A stretch of 64,000 nt of DNA from Pseudooceanicola nanhaiensis DSM 18065 (GCF_000688295.1 NZ_JHZF01000013.1:1054001-1118000), one strand, 5' to 3'; positions 1-10,123 are shown, numbered from the stretch's first letter. The notes: generated from the sequence alone by a model not told the origin. Numbers and translations: made by a program.

Positions 1-26
1 CGCACGAATGCCGAGGAGAGAGGCTC

Positions 27-290
27 ATGGCCAAGCCACCCGACCTGTCCGATCTCGCCCGCGACGGGGCCGAGATCCCGGTCCGGGTCACGCCGCGCGC
101 CTCCCGGGAAGAGGTCCGGCGCGAGGGCGATGCGATACAGGTCCGGGTCACCGCCCCGCCCGAGGACGGCAAGGCGAACGCGGTGGTGCGCAAGCTGCTG
201 GCCAAGGCGCTCGGCGTGCCGCCGACGCGGCTGGTGCTGATCCGCGGCCGGACGGCGCGGGACAAGACCTTCCGGATCGACCCTGCCTAG
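27..290 (+). CDS. DUF167 (YggU-like) family protein
   Basis: Small 87-residue protein of the DUF167/YggU family. The family signature is visible: R-V-T-P-R-A-S-R near residue 20, then V-R-V-T-A-P-P-E-D-G-K-A-N around residues 38-50, and a C-terminal half ending in G-R-x-A-R-D-K. The length matches the family (about 80-100 residues). The biochemical role of the family is not established. An AGGAGAGAGG ribosome binding site lies just before the ATG. The upstream neighbour is outside the window; such genes often follow yggT, which I infer but cannot see. Family call is firm, function is unknown. Confidence 0.9.
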   Translation: MAKPPDLSDLARDGAEIPVRVTPRASREEVRREGDAIQVRVTAPPEDGKANAVVRKLLAKALGVPPTRLVLIRGRTARDKTFRIDPA

Positions 291-310
291 CGCCCGCCCC
301 GTGCGTCCGC

Positions 311-571
311 CTAGCGCACCGGCCGCGGCGTCCCGTCCGGGTTCTTGGGGATGAAATAGCTCCCCTCCGGCAGGTTCAGCGCGGCGGCGAGGTCGCGGAT
401 CTGGGCGGTCGAGAGGGTGACCTTCTGCACGGTGTCCGTCCGGGCGTCGTATTGTTCGACCGTGACGCATTCCGCGAAGGCGTTGATCGCCACGTCTTCC
501 TGAAGCGGTGCCTGCCCGTCATCGACGAGGGTCACCACGGTGCAGTCGAATTCGTGCTCTATCGTGAACAT
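311..571 (-). CDS. Conserved hypothetical protein, 86 aa
   Basis: Convergent with the DUF167 gene. The protein begins M-F-T-I-E-H-E-F and has alternating hydrophobic and polar stretches suggesting a small mixed alpha/beta soluble domain. It has no signal peptide, membrane segment or motif I recognise. The C-terminus runs to P-K-N-P-D-G-T-P-R. The chosen start (ATG at 571) has AAGGA close upstream; a longer open frame to 631 exists but lacks a ribosome binding site. Reasonable coding character, no assignable function. Confidence 0.6.
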   Translation of the reverse strand: MFTIEHEFDCTVVTLVDDGQAPLQEDVAINAFAECVTVEQYDARTDTVQKVTLSTAQIRDLAAALNLPEGSYFIPKNPDGTPRPVR

Positions 572-708
572 GGGTCCTTGATAGAGACCCGGCCGCGCAA
601 AGCAAGCGATCATATCGGCGGGCCGGCGCAATCACATTTGCGCCGGTCGGGGTGGCAAGCCCGTGACCGGGTGATATGAGGGAAAGGCAGGCACGAAGGA
701 ACTTCCCG

Positions 709-1413
709 ATGCGCGTCAGAGGACTTGCGGCACTTCTATTGGCGATGGCGCTCGGCGCCTGTTCCGTGCCGGTCGCGCAGGGTCCGGACATGGGCCTGCC
801 CTCGGGACCCCGCCCGCAGGCCGAGGTCGCGGCCCAGCGTTTCGTCAACGTGGTGAAGGTCGTGAAACCGGTGGCCGAGCGCGAATGCCGCCAGCACGGC
901 AACCGGCGGAACTGCAACTTCATCATCGCCGTGGACGACCGGCCCGAACAACCCGTGAACGCCTTCCAGTCGATCGACGCAAGCGGCCGCCCGGTGATCG
1001 TCTTCACGCTGTCGCTGATCGCCGACGTGGCGAACGAGGACGAGCTGGCCTTCATCATGAGCCACGAGGCCGCGCATCACATTCTCGACCACCTGAGCCG
1101 CCAGCAGGTCAATGCCGAGGCGGGGGCGGTGATCCTCGGCAGCCTCGCACGCGCCTCGGGCGCCGACATCACGAGCGTGGAGCTTGCGACCCGGATCGGT
1201 GCCACCGTGGGGGCGCGGAACTATTCAAAGGATTACGAGCTCGAGGCCGACGCGCTTGGCGCGCAGATTGCGCAGCGGGCCGGGTTCGACGCGCTCCGCG
1301 GCGCGCTCTATTTCACCCGCATCCCCGATCCCGGAGACCGCTTCCTCGGGACGCATCCGCCGAATGCCAGCCGGATGGATGTCGTCCGCCGCTCGGTCGC
1401 GATCGGGTTCTGA
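709..1413 (+). CDS. M48 family metalloprotease, lipoprotein
   Basis: Putative outer-membrane or periplasmic zinc protease. The first 18 residues form a lipoprotein signal with lipobox L-G-A-C, so Cys18 would be lipidated. The zinc motif H-E-A-A-H lies at residues 119-123, and a third-ligand region Y-E-L-E-A-D at about 176-181. Length is 234 residues, compact for the M48 peptidases, which include BepA- and LoiP-type envelope quality-control proteases; a TPR tail as in BepA is absent. The start at 709 is preferred because AAGGAA precedes it and it gives a clean lipoprotein signal; an upstream in-frame ATG at 676 does not. Substrate unknown. Confidence 0.88.
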   Translation: MRVRGLAALLLAMALGACSVPVAQGPDMGLPSGPRPQAEVAAQRFVNVVKVVKPVAERECRQHGNRRNCNFIIAVDDRPEQPVNAFQSIDASGRPVIVFTLSLIADVANEDELAFIMSHEAAHHILDHLSRQQVNAEAGAVILGSLARASGADITSVELATRIGATVGARNYSKDYELEADALGAQIAQRAGFDALRGALYFTRIPDPGDRFLGTHPPNASRMDVVRRSVAIGF

Positions 1414-1427
1414 CCCCGCCTCTGCAG

Positions 1428-1469
1428 TTGATCGAAATCAAGGCACGGGGCCGTCCGCGCGGCTAGACT
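1428..1469 (+). promoter_or_regulatory. Candidate FnrL/FNR-activated promoter
   Basis: TTGATCGAAATCAA at 1428-1441 is a perfect match to the FNR-family consensus TTGAT-N4-ATCAA. A -10-like TAGACT sits at 1464-1469. If transcription starts about seven bases after it, near 1476, the box centre (1434.5) is near -41.5, the spacing of class II FNR-activated promoters. The downstream genes are two DUF6455 proteins. The box is read directly; FnrL binding and the start site are inferred. Confidence 0.75.
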
Positions 1470-1494
1470 CCTCCTCGAACCTGTGGAGGTGCGG

Positions 1495-1740
1495 ATGCGG
1501 ACGCTCGGCGACACGAACACCCATGTCTTCCTGCTCAAGCGCATGGCGCGGGCGACCGGCGCCGATCTCTCCCCGATGGAGGAGGCGGCCTGGAGCGCGG
1601 CGGTCACGCGCTGCCGGAGCTGCGCCTGCCCCGGCCTCTGCGAGGCGAAGCTCGAAACCGCGGAACGCACCGGGGACGGCATGAGCGAGGCCCCCGGTTT
1701 CTGCGAGAACCGCGACCTGCTCAGATCGCTGCGGCCATGA
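1495..1740 (+). CDS. DUF6455 family protein (first of pair), four-Cys scaffold
   Basis: 81-residue soluble protein. Cysteines at 40, 43, 45, 49 and 70 give R-C-x2-C-x-C-x3-C in the middle, and the C-terminus reads G-F-C-E-N-R-D-L-L-R-S-L. The next gene encodes a paralogue sharing four of these cysteines and the C-x-N-R-x-L ending. Family function is unknown; the spacing suggests binding of a metal or Fe-S cluster or redox chemistry, which is inference. GGAGGT at 1485-1490 lies five bases before the ATG at 1495, which decides the start over an in-frame GTG at 1483. It lies directly behind the FNR-type box. Confidence 0.82.
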   Translation: MRTLGDTNTHVFLLKRMARATGADLSPMEEAAWSAAVTRCRSCACPGLCEAKLETAERTGDGMSEAPGFCENRDLLRSLRP

Positions 1741-1759
1741 TCCTGCCAGGAGACATGTG

Positions 1760-2011
1760 ATGGGACTTTTCACCAGACTCGACCGCGCGTCGGTGCTCTA
1801 CAACGGGATGGCCGACAGGCTGGGCGTCGGCGAGACGCAGCGGATCGACCAGCCCGCAGGCGCGGCGGCCTACCGCTCCGCCCTGCTGCGCTGCTCGGCC
1901 TGCGCCGAGGCCGAGGCCTGTGCGGGCTGGCAGATGGAACATGCGCGCGCCGACGCCGCCCCGGGCTATTGCCGCAACCGTGGCGCCCTCGCGGCGCTGC
2001 GGGTGGAGTGA
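1760..2011 (+). CDS. DUF6455 family protein (second of pair)
   Basis: 83-residue paralogue of the preceding gene, 19 bases downstream and probably co-transcribed. Cysteines at 45, 48, 54 and 71 form R-C-x2-C-x5-C-x16-C, and the end is G-Y-C-R-N-R-G-A-L-A-A-L, matching the partner ending. The N-terminal 40 residues differ between the two and carry no signal peptide. AGGAG at 1748-1752 precedes the ATG at 1760; an overlapping GTG at 1757 is less well placed. The gene is convergent with rimO. Two diverged copies may mean heteromer formation or separate partners; this is untested. Confidence 0.82.
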   Translation: MGLFTRLDRASVLYNGMADRLGVGETQRIDQPAGAAAYRSALLRCSACAEAEACAGWQMEHARADAAPGYCRNRGALAALRVE

Positions 2012-2136
2012 GGTTTCCCGGACGGTGATCCCGCGGGGCGCGGTGCCGGGGAGCCGCCGCGCCGAGAGGGTCGGCGGGACCCGTCCGGGTCAGAGCGCGC
2101 CGGTGCGGTGAGGAGACCGCGCCGGCGCCGATGTCT

Positions 2137-3498
<1,362 letters not shown>

Positions 3499-3597
3499 GG
3501 CGCGCCTATACCCCCATCGGGCCGGCTTGGGAACGCCCCGCTTGTGGCCGGCACGCGGTGCGGTATCCTCCGCGCGGGAACGTGAACGGAGGTGGGC

Positions 3598-5526
3598 ATG
3601 CGGATCCTTGGCTGGCTGGTCCTTGTCGTCGTGGCTGTGGCCGCGGTCTTCGTGGGGGCACTCCTGTTCCTGCCGGGCGAGCGGATCGCCCGCATCGCGG
3701 CGGACCAGATCGAGGCGCAGACCGGGCGGGCGGTGACGCTCACCGGCGAGGCGGAGGTGACCTGGTATCCGGTGCTGGGCGTCACGACCGGGCCGATCGA
3801 GATGGCCAATGCCCCGTGGTCCGACAAGGGCCCGATGTTCCGGGCCGAGGGGCTGCGGATCGGGGTCGACGCGAAGACCGTCTTCAGCGACGAGATCCGG
3901 GTGACCGAACTGCGCGCGATCCGGCCGGAGATCCTGCTGGAGCGCAACGCCGAGGGCGCGGCGAACTGGGATTTCGGCGGGGCAGGGGGCTCCGGCGGGT
4001 CCGCCACCACAGCGCCGGCCGACACCAGCGGCCCCGGCCTGCACCTCGACCGGCTCGAGGTCACCAACGCCACCCTGCGGATGATCGCCCCGGGCGAGGA
4101 GACCGCCTATCGCGATGTCGATCTCACCATCGACTGGCCCGCCTCGGCGGGGCCTGTGGACGTGGCGATGACGCTTCGCCCCGCGGGCGAGCCGATCACG
4201 CTGACCACCCGCCTCGCGGCGCTGGAGCCGCTGCTGGCGGGCGAGACCGTGCCGCTCGAGTTCACCGCGACGGGCCCGGGCGGGACGATGACCTTCTCGG
4301 GCAAGGCAAGCTCGGCGCCCACGGCGGACGGCAGGATCGAGGCCGAGGTCGCCAACCTCGCCAGCTTCACGCAGGCGCTCGGCCTCGGCGCGGTCGAGAT
4401 GCCGGCGGGCTTCGGCCCCTCGGCCGCCTTCACCGGGCAAATGGCGCTCGCGGGGGACAGCAGGCTCGCGCTGCGCGACGGCAACCTGCGGATGGGTGAG
4501 GCGCGGGCACAGGTCCGCGCGGACGTGGATTACGCGGCCAAGCCCCGGGTCAGCGCGGAGGTGACGATGGACCGGCTCGACCTCGCGCCGATGCTGGTCG
4601 GCCAGGGGACCGGCGCGGGCGGTGGCGGAGGCGGGGCGACCGGCTGGTCGCAGGCCCCGATCGACGTCTCGGCGCTGTCCGTCCTCGACGGCGAGATCGC
4701 CTTTGCCGCCAACACCGTCGATCTCGGCGACATCGAGCTCGGCCCGGTCCGCACCACCACCCGGATCGACAATGCCCGCGCGGTGACCGATCTGGCCCAG
4801 GTCGGCGCCTTCGGCGGCAGCCTCGGCGGCCAGTTCATCATCAACAACCGCAGCGGCCTGTCGATGGGCGGAGACCTCTCGGCCACCGGTGTCGACCTCA
4901 AGCGGATGCTGGGCGAGCTCGCCGACGTGCAGCGGATCACCGGCACCGGCGAGGCGCGGGTGACGTTCCTCACCTCGGGCAGCTCGATGCACGCGCTGAT
5001 GAACGCGCTCTCGGGCGAGGGGCGCATCTCGACCGGGCGGGGGACCTTCGAGGGCATCGACCTCGACCGGCTGTTTCGGGCGGGCGACGCGACCGGCGGC
5101 ACGACGATCTTCGACAGCATCGACGCCAGCTTCCGGATGGAGAAGGGGAGCCTCTTCAACGATGATCTGGCGCTTCAGCTCGCCTCGCTCCGGGCCGAGG
5201 GCAAGGGCCGGATCGGGCTTGGCCCGCGCGACATCGACTATCTCTTCACGCCGATCTCGCTCAAGGCCCGCGACGGGCGCGGCATCGCGATCCCGGTCCG
5301 GATCCGGGGGCCCTGGTCCGATCCCGCGATCCTGCCGGACCTCGAGGCGGCGGTGAAGCTGAACCTCGACGAGGAGCGACAGGCGCTGGAACAGCGGGCC
5401 GAGGACAAGGTGCTCGAGAAGCTGGGTGTCGAGAAGCAGGAGGGCGAACGCGCCGAGGACGCGGTGCGCCGGCGGCTCGAGGAAGAGGCGCTCAAGGGGC
5501 TGGGCAGGCTGCTCGGCGGGAACTGA
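3598..5526 (+). CDS. AsmA family envelope protein
   Basis: 642-residue protein with one N-terminal membrane helix (about residues 4-25, rich in V, A and L) followed by a long periplasmic region. The first 80 residues carry the AsmA N-terminal pattern ([13 protein letters not shown], then [10 protein letters not shown]). The C-terminal AsmA_2-like region contains G-x-G-R-I-S-T-G-R-G and repeated beta-rich blocks. A Gly/Ala/Ser linker lies near residue 340. The family relates to bridge-like lipid transport or outer-membrane assembly proteins; the exact role here is not deducible. GGAGGT at 3588-3593 supports ATG 3598 over an in-frame GTG at 3592. Confidence 0.88.
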   Translation: MRILGWLVLVVVAVAAVFVGALLFLPGERIARIAADQIEAQTGRAVTLTGEAEVTWYPVLGVTTGPIEMANAPWSDKGPMFRAEGLRIGVDAKTVFSDEIRVTELRAIRPEILLERNAEGAANWDFGGAGGSGGSATTAPADTSGPGLHLDRLEVTNATLRMIAPGEETAYRDVDLTIDWPASAGPVDVAMTLRPAGEPITLTTRLAALEPLLAGETVPLEFTATGPGGTMTFSGKASSAPTADGRIEAEVANLASFTQALGLGAVEMPAGFGPSAAFTGQMALAGDSRLALRDGNLRMGEARAQVRADVDYAAKPRVSAEVTMDRLDLAPMLVGQGTGAGGGGGGATGWSQAPIDVSALSVLDGEIAFAANTVDLGDIELGPVRTTTRIDNARAVTDLAQVGAFGGSLGGQFIINNRSGLSMGGDLSATGVDLKRMLGELADVQRITGTGEARVTFLTSGSSMHALMNALSGEGRISTGRGTFEGIDLDRLFRAGDATGGTTIFDSIDASFRMEKGSLFNDDLALQLASLRAEGKGRIGLGPRDIDYLFTPISLKARDGRGIAIPVRIRGPWSDPAILPDLEAAVKLNLDEERQALEQRAEDKVLEKLGVEKQEGERAEDAVRRRLEEEALKGLGRLLGGN

Positions 5527-5540
5527 GGGGCAGACACGGA

Positions 5541-5565
5541 AACGGCGCCCGCCGGGGGCGCCGTT
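5541..5565. terminator. Hairpin between convergent asmA-like gene and gcrA
   Basis: AACGGCGCCC at 5541-5550 pairs perfectly with GGGCGCCGTT at 5556-5565 over a five-base loop. It lies in the 57-base gap between two convergent 3' ends, so it may terminate both. There is no clear T-run, so intrinsic termination is uncertain. Confidence 0.5.
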
Positions 5566-5583
5566 CGCATCGGTCGGGACGTG

Positions 5584-6168
5584 TCAGCGCCGGCGGTCGC
5601 GGCGCGAGTACATCGGCTGGAAGGCCACGCCGACATGCGCCTCGCAATAGGGTTTGCCCGCTTGCACGGGCAGGCCGCAGAACCAGAAATCCTCGGTCGC
5701 CGGGTCGCCGACGGGCCATTTGCAGGTCCGCTCGGTCAGCTCCATCAGGGTCAGCTTCTTCGCCTTCTTCTCGATCTCGCTGACCTTGGCGAGCGCCTCG
5801 GGGCTGATCTCGTTGGCCGAAGGCTGCGGGGGCAGCGGCTGGCCCGCCGGGATGATCTGCTTGCGTGCCGGGGTGGCCGCGACGGTCGCCGGCGCGGGCT
5901 CTTCCTCTTCGGCGGGCTTGGCCGCGGGCGCGGGGTCGCGCTTGGCCGCGGGCTTGGGCGCCGGTTTCGCCGCCGGTTTCGGCTCGGGCTTCGGTGCCGG
6001 GGCCGCGGGGGCCGCGCCGCCCGACCGGTTCGAAAGACCCAGCCTGTGCACCTTGCCGATCACCGCATTCCGGGTGACACCGCCAAGCTCCTTGGCGATC
6101 TGCGAGGCGGACTGGCCCTCGCTCCACATCTTCTTCAGCAGTTCGACGCGTTCATCGGTCCACGACAT
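5584..6168 (-). CDS. gcrA: GcrA cell cycle regulator
   Basis: Alphaproteobacterial transcription co-activator that works with sigma-70 at promoters carrying CcrM-methylated GANTC sites. The N-terminus (M-S-W-T-D-E-R-V-E-L-L) through about residue 45 is the GcrA DNA-binding helix-turn-helix, followed by an Ala/Pro/Lys-rich linker (about 50-105). The C-terminal domain has the C-K-W-P-x-G-D-P and F-C-G-x-P...Y-C-x-x-H motifs typical of GcrA. 194 residues. The start at 6168 omits two residues of a longer frame and matches the conserved M-S-W-T beginning. A candidate promoter with an adjacent GAATC site lies upstream. Confidence 0.95.
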   Translation of the reverse strand: MSWTDERVELLKKMWSEGQSASQIAKELGGVTRNAVIGKVHRLGLSNRSGGAAPAAPAPKPEPKPAAKPAPKPAAKRDPAPAAKPAEEEEPAPATVAATPARKQIIPAGQPLPPQPSANEISPEALAKVSEIEKKAKKLTLMELTERTCKWPVGDPATEDFWFCGLPVQAGKPYCEAHVGVAFQPMYSRRDRRR

Positions 6169-6528
6169 GAGCATTCTTCCGGCTTGGATCGGTCCGGCGC
6201 GGGCTGACGGTCAGCCCGGGCCTCGGTGAAGGGCAGATACTAGGCATTTTGGTCCGGGATACAAGGGAACGAATCATTCCCCCGGCGCGTGTCCGCGCGG
6301 CTCGGGCACGGGGGGCACGGGGCCACGGCGCATCCCCCCGCACCGATCCGCGAGACCGCGTCGGGCACCACCCCGAAGGCGGCGGCGGCGCCGAGCGCGG
6401 CATGGAGCAGCGTGGGACAGGAGAAAGGCCCGGTGACGCCGCCTGCAGGAGGCTCTGTGCGCAAATGCATATGCGGTGCTGATACGGTTCCTCTCGCCAA
6501 TGTGAGGGAGCGGCGCTAATGCGGCAGG
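6169..6528. other. Intergenic region between gcrA and MFS transporter gene
   Basis: 360 bases between divergent genes. The gcrA-proximal half holds a candidate minus-strand promoter (6237-6264) and a GAATC methylation site (6271-6275) inside a small inverted repeat GGGAA...TTCCC. The rest, 6285-6480, is GC-rich with open frames on both strands that lack ribosome binding sites and recognisable protein features; I do not support a gene there. The MFS gene start has a weak ribosome binding site. Confidence 0.6.
6237..6275 (-). promoter_or_regulatory. Candidate gcrA promoter with GANTC site
   Basis: On the minus strand TTGTAT (6264-6259) and TAGTAT (6242-6237) are separated by 16 bases, a plausible sigma-70 promoter with a leader of about 60 bases before the gcrA ATG. 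GAATC at 6271-6275, a CcrM GANTC target, is a few bases upstream of the -35. Motifs are read directly; methylation and regulation are inferred. Confidence 0.5.
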
Positions 6529-7764
6529 ATGACGACCACGACTCGCCTCGCCGACGCCGGGGCCCTGCCATTCTGGCGGCGGCCGCAGGCGCTTCTGTTC
6601 CTGATGGCCGCGGCCATGCCGGTGGCCTTCGCGACCTGGTCGGCGCTGCTGAACAACTTCGTCATCGAGGTGGCGAACTTCGACGGCCACGACATCGGCT
6701 GGCTGCACACGGTGCGCGAGATCCCGGGCTTCCTCGCCATCGGTGTGATCATCGTCATCCGCTACATGCACGAACAGGTGCTCGCGCTGTTGTCGCTGGC
6801 CCTTCTGGGGGTGGCGACGGCGGTGACGGCGTGGTTCCCGACGCTGGGCGGCATCATGGTCATCACGCTCCTCAGCTCGATCGGCTTCCATTACTACGAG
6901 ACGGTCAACCAGTCGCTCCAGCTCCAGTGGTTCACCCGCGAGGAGGCGCCGCGCAAGCTGGGGCTGCTGCTGTCGGTGGGCTCGGCCGCGACGCTGGCCT
7001 CCTACGGGCTGATCGTCCTGCTGTGGGAGCCGCTGAGCCTGACCTACAACGCGGTCTACCTCGCTGCCGGCGGTTTCACGGCGCTGGTCGCGATCTTCGC
7101 CTTCTTCGCCTATCCGCGCTTCGAGGCGCCGAACCCGCAGCTCAAGAGCTTCGTCCTGCGGCGGCGCTACTGGCTCTATTACCTGCTCCAGTTCATGGCC
7201 GGGGCGCGGCGGCAGATCTTCGTCGTCTTCGCCGGCTTCATGATGGTCGAGCGCTTCGGCTACGATGTGCACCAGGTGACGGGCCTGTTCCTCGTCACGC
7301 TGCTCTGCAACATGATCTTCGCGCCGCTGATCGGGCGGGCCGTGCAGGTCTTCGGCGAGCGGCGGGCGCTCCTGTTCGAATATGCCGGGCTGGTGACCGT
7401 CTTCACGCTCTACGGCGGGATCTACTTCTTCTCGTGGGGCGTCGTGGTGGCCGCCACGCTCTACGTGATCGACAACCTGCTCTTCGCCATGGCGCTGGCG
7501 CTGAAGACCTATTTCCAGAAGATCGCCGATCCGGGCGACATCGCGCCGACCGCGGCGGTGGCCTTCACGATCAACCACATCGCGGCGGTCTTCCTGCCTG
7601 CGGCGCTCGGCTATCTCTGGCTGGTCTCGCCGGCGATGGTCTTCGTCCTGGCGGCGGGCATGGCCTCGGGTTCGTTCCTGCTGGCGCTGCTGATCCCGCG
7701 CCACCCGGAGCCCGGCCATGAAACGATCTTCGCGAAGCTGAATGCAGCGGCCCCCGCCGAGTGA
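6529..7764 (+). CDS. MFS transporter
   Basis: 411-residue integral membrane protein with about twelve predicted membrane segments, first at residues 20-45, in two halves separated by a basic loop (F-V-L-R-R-R-Y-W near residue 208). Fold and length suit the major facilitator superfamily. Family-wide loop motifs are weak, so substrate and direction of transport cannot be assigned. Its 3' end overlaps the next transporter gene by 23 bases, indicating co-transcription and possible translational coupling. The start at 6529 is the first good in-frame ATG but its ribosome binding site is weak. Confidence 0.8.
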   Translation: MTTTTRLADAGALPFWRRPQALLFLMAAAMPVAFATWSALLNNFVIEVANFDGHDIGWLHTVREIPGFLAIGVIIVIRYMHEQVLALLSLALLGVATAVTAWFPTLGGIMVITLLSSIGFHYYETVNQSLQLQWFTREEAPRKLGLLLSVGSAATLASYGLIVLLWEPLSLTYNAVYLAAGGFTALVAIFAFFAYPRFEAPNPQLKSFVLRRRYWLYYLLQFMAGARRQIFVVFAGFMMVERFGYDVHQVTGLFLVTLLCNMIFAPLIGRAVQVFGERRALLFEYAGLVTVFTLYGGIYFFSWGVVVAATLYVIDNLLFAMALALKTYFQKIADPGDIAPTAAVAFTINHIAAVFLPAALGYLWLVSPAMVFVLAAGMASGSFLLALLIPRHPEPGHETIFAKLNAAAPAE

Positions 7765-9136
7765 CACCCCCGGGCCCGTGCCCCAGGCGCGGTTCCTGAC
7801 GGGATCGACGCTGCGGCACGTCGTGGTCATGTCGATCGCCGGGTCGCTGGGCCTGTCCTTCCTCTTCCTGATCGACTTCCTCGCGATGTTCTGGGTCGGG
7901 CAATACGACGACGCGAGCATGGTCGCCGCGGTCGGTTTCGCCTTCTCGATCCAGTTCTTCCCGGCCTCCATGAACGTCGGCATGATGATCGCGACCGTCG
8001 CGCTCTTCGCCCGCGCCCTGGGCGGCGGGCACCTCGACCGGGCGCGCCGGATCGCGACGCTCGGGATCCTGGCCGGAACACTGGTGCAGATCGCCTTCTC
8101 GGGGCTTCTATGGGTCTTCCGCGAAGAGCTTCTCGCCGTCTCGGGCGCCTCCGGGGCCACGCTCGGGATGGCGTCGGATTTCCTTGCGGTCTCGCTCTGC
8201 GGCATGCCGCTGATGGTGGCGGGGATGACGATGGCCGCGGTGGTGCGGGCGACCGGAGACGCCGTGCGTTCGACCCTGGTGACCGGCCTCGCGGCGGCGG
8301 TGGCGCTGGTGGTCGATCCGTTCAACATCCTCTATCTCGGGCTTGGCGTGACCGGGGCCGGGCTGTCGGTGGTCATCACCCGCAGCGTGATGGTGCTGCT
8401 CGGCTGCTACTTCCTGCTTGTCACCCACAGGATGGCGGCGCGGCCGCGGCTCGAGGACCTCGCGACGCACCTGGGACCGTGGGTGCTGATCGCGATCCCC
8501 TCGGTTCTGACGCAATGCTCCACCCCCTTCGGAAACTGGGTGCTGATGCGCGCCATGGCCCAATATGGCGACGAGGCGACAGCCGGCCTTTCGGTCGTGC
8601 TGCGGCTGATCGTGCTGGTCTTCGCGGGCATCTTCGCGCTTTCGGGGGCGATCGGCGGCATCCTCGGGCAGAACTTCGGCGGCGGACGGCTCGACCGGGT
8701 GGCGATGGCCTATCGCGACGCGGTGATCTACTGCATCGCCTACACCGTCATCGCCTGGGTCTGCCTGATGCTGGGGTCGGACGCGCTTTCGCGCGGCTTC
8801 GGCCTGTCCGGCGAAGGGGTCGAGGTCATGCGGGCCTTCAGCCTCTACGTCACGCCCTGCCTCGTCTTCACCGGCGCGCTCTACGTGGCGAATGCGGCCT
8901 TCAACAACCTCGGCCGTCCGATCTATGCCACGCTCGCGAACTGGGTCCGCGACGGGCTGTTCACCTATCCGCTGGCCTTGGCCTTCGGCACGATCTGGGG
9001 CGCGACCGGGGTGATGCTGGGATATGCGGCGGCGGCGGTGCTGGCAGGCAGCGTCGGCGCCTGGCTCGGATGGCGCTACGTCTGCGGGCTGCGGGACCGG
9101 GCCCGCCCGCTTGACGCGGCACCTCCGGCCCCCTAA
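7742..9136 (+). CDS. MATE family efflux transporter
   Basis: 464-residue protein with about twelve membrane helices in two homologous halves, the pattern of multidrug and toxic compound extrusion antiporters driven by sodium or protons. Typical features include F-x-x-S-x-N-V-G-M-M-I-A-T in the first half, V-R-A-T-G-D-A near residue 165, and A-F-N-N-L-G-R-P in the C-terminal half. The start ATG lies 23 bases inside the preceding MFS gene. Substrate unknown; pairing with an MFS carrier suggests an export operon, which is inference. Confidence 0.88.
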   Translation: MQRPPPSDTPGPVPQARFLTGSTLRHVVVMSIAGSLGLSFLFLIDFLAMFWVGQYDDASMVAAVGFAFSIQFFPASMNVGMMIATVALFARALGGGHLDRARRIATLGILAGTLVQIAFSGLLWVFREELLAVSGASGATLGMASDFLAVSLCGMPLMVAGMTMAAVVRATGDAVRSTLVTGLAAAVALVVDPFNILYLGLGVTGAGLSVVITRSVMVLLGCYFLLVTHRMAARPRLEDLATHLGPWVLIAIPSVLTQCSTPFGNWVLMRAMAQYGDEATAGLSVVLRLIVLVFAGIFALSGAIGGILGQNFGGGRLDRVAMAYRDAVIYCIAYTVIAWVCLMLGSDALSRGFGLSGEGVEVMRAFSLYVTPCLVFTGALYVANAAFNNLGRPIYATLANWVRDGLFTYPLALAFGTIWGATGVMLGYAAAAVLAGSVGAWLGWRYVCGLRDRARPLDAAPPAP

Positions 9137-9165
9137 GCGCGGGGCGATCCTTCAGGAGAAGCCCC

Positions 9166-10035
9166 ATGCCCACCTACACCGCCCTCACCACCCTGCCGGG
9201 CAAGGCCCCGGCCGAGGCGCTCGGAGAGGCGCTCGAGAGCCTGAGCCCGGAACCGACCGGCGTCGGCGTCTTCGAGATCGAGGACGATTCGGGCCTCTGG
9301 GAGGTCGGCGCCTATTTCACCGAAGCCCCCGACGAGGCCGGCCTCGCGCTGCTCGCGACGATCCACGGGGCAAAGGACTTCACCGTCTCCGAACTGCCCG
9401 AGACCGACTGGGTCGCCCATGTGAAGCGCGAACTCGCGCCCGTGGTGGCGGGGCGGTTCTTCGTCTACGGCTCGCACGACGCCGACAAGGTGCCCGCCGA
9501 CAAGGTGCCGCTGCTGATCGAGGCGGCGATGGCCTTCGGCACCGGGCACCATGGCACGACGCAGGGCTGCCTGCGCGCCATCGACCGGCTCGCGGGCGAG
9601 GGGGTCGCGCCGGGGTCGGTCGCGGACATCGGCTGCGGCACCGCGGTGCTCGCCATGGCGGCCGCCCGGATCTGGCCGGTGACGCCGGTGGCGGGCGACA
9701 TCGACCCGGTCGCGGTCGAGGTGGCCGAGGCGAACCTCGCCGCGAACGACATGGCCGGCCGGGTGCAATGTGTGGAGGCGACGGGCTACGACCATCCGGC
9801 GCTCGCCGCGGCCGCGCCCTATGACCTGATCCTCGCCAACATCCTGAAGGGGCCGCTCGTGGATCTCGCGCCCGACACGGCGCGGCATCTCGCCCCGGGC
9901 GGGCATGTGATCCTCTCGGGTCTGCTGAACGACCAGGCCGCCGAGGTCACCGCCGCCTACGAGGCCGAGGGCCTGACCCTCGGCCATGCGGAGCAGATCG
10001 GCGACTGGACCACGCTCACGCTGAAGCGCCCGTAA
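9166..10035 (+). CDS. prmA: Ribosomal protein L11 methyltransferase PrmA
   Basis: SAM-dependent enzyme that methylates ribosomal protein L11. 289 residues, normal for the family. Visible motifs: A-F-G-T-G-H-H-G-T-T near residue 125, the SAM-binding loop D-I-G-C-G-T-A-V-L-A near 154, acidic motif D-I-D-P-V-A near 182, and L-A-N-I-L near 224. The N-terminal third is the L11-binding domain. GGAGAAG precedes the ATG. It follows the transporter pair on the same strand with a short gap and may be part of a longer transcript. Confidence 0.95.
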   Translation: MPTYTALTTLPGKAPAEALGEALESLSPEPTGVGVFEIEDDSGLWEVGAYFTEAPDEAGLALLATIHGAKDFTVSELPETDWVAHVKRELAPVVAGRFFVYGSHDADKVPADKVPLLIEAAMAFGTGHHGTTQGCLRAIDRLAGEGVAPGSVADIGCGTAVLAMAAARIWPVTPVAGDIDPVAVEVAEANLAANDMAGRVQCVEATGYDHPALAAAAPYDLILANILKGPLVDLAPDTARHLAPGGHVILSGLLNDQAAEVTAAYEAEGLTLGHAEQIGDWTTLTLKRP

Positions 10036-10123
10036 AGACAGGGCTTTCCGCGATTTCGTCACGAAAACGCCCGGTTCCGCCTGTATCCGGCGCGGCAGGA
10101 CCGGAAGGGAAACGAGGCGAGAG

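Noticed and set aside
3499-4992. Long minus-strand open frame extending rimO by about 500 codons
   Set aside because: It is antisense to the AsmA gene, Arg/Gly/His-rich as expected from GC-rich shadow frames; rimO has a normal start at 3498.
6274-8328. 684-codon minus-strand open frame
   Set aside because: Lies antisense to two clear transporters and has the low-complexity composition of a shadow frame, with no motif.
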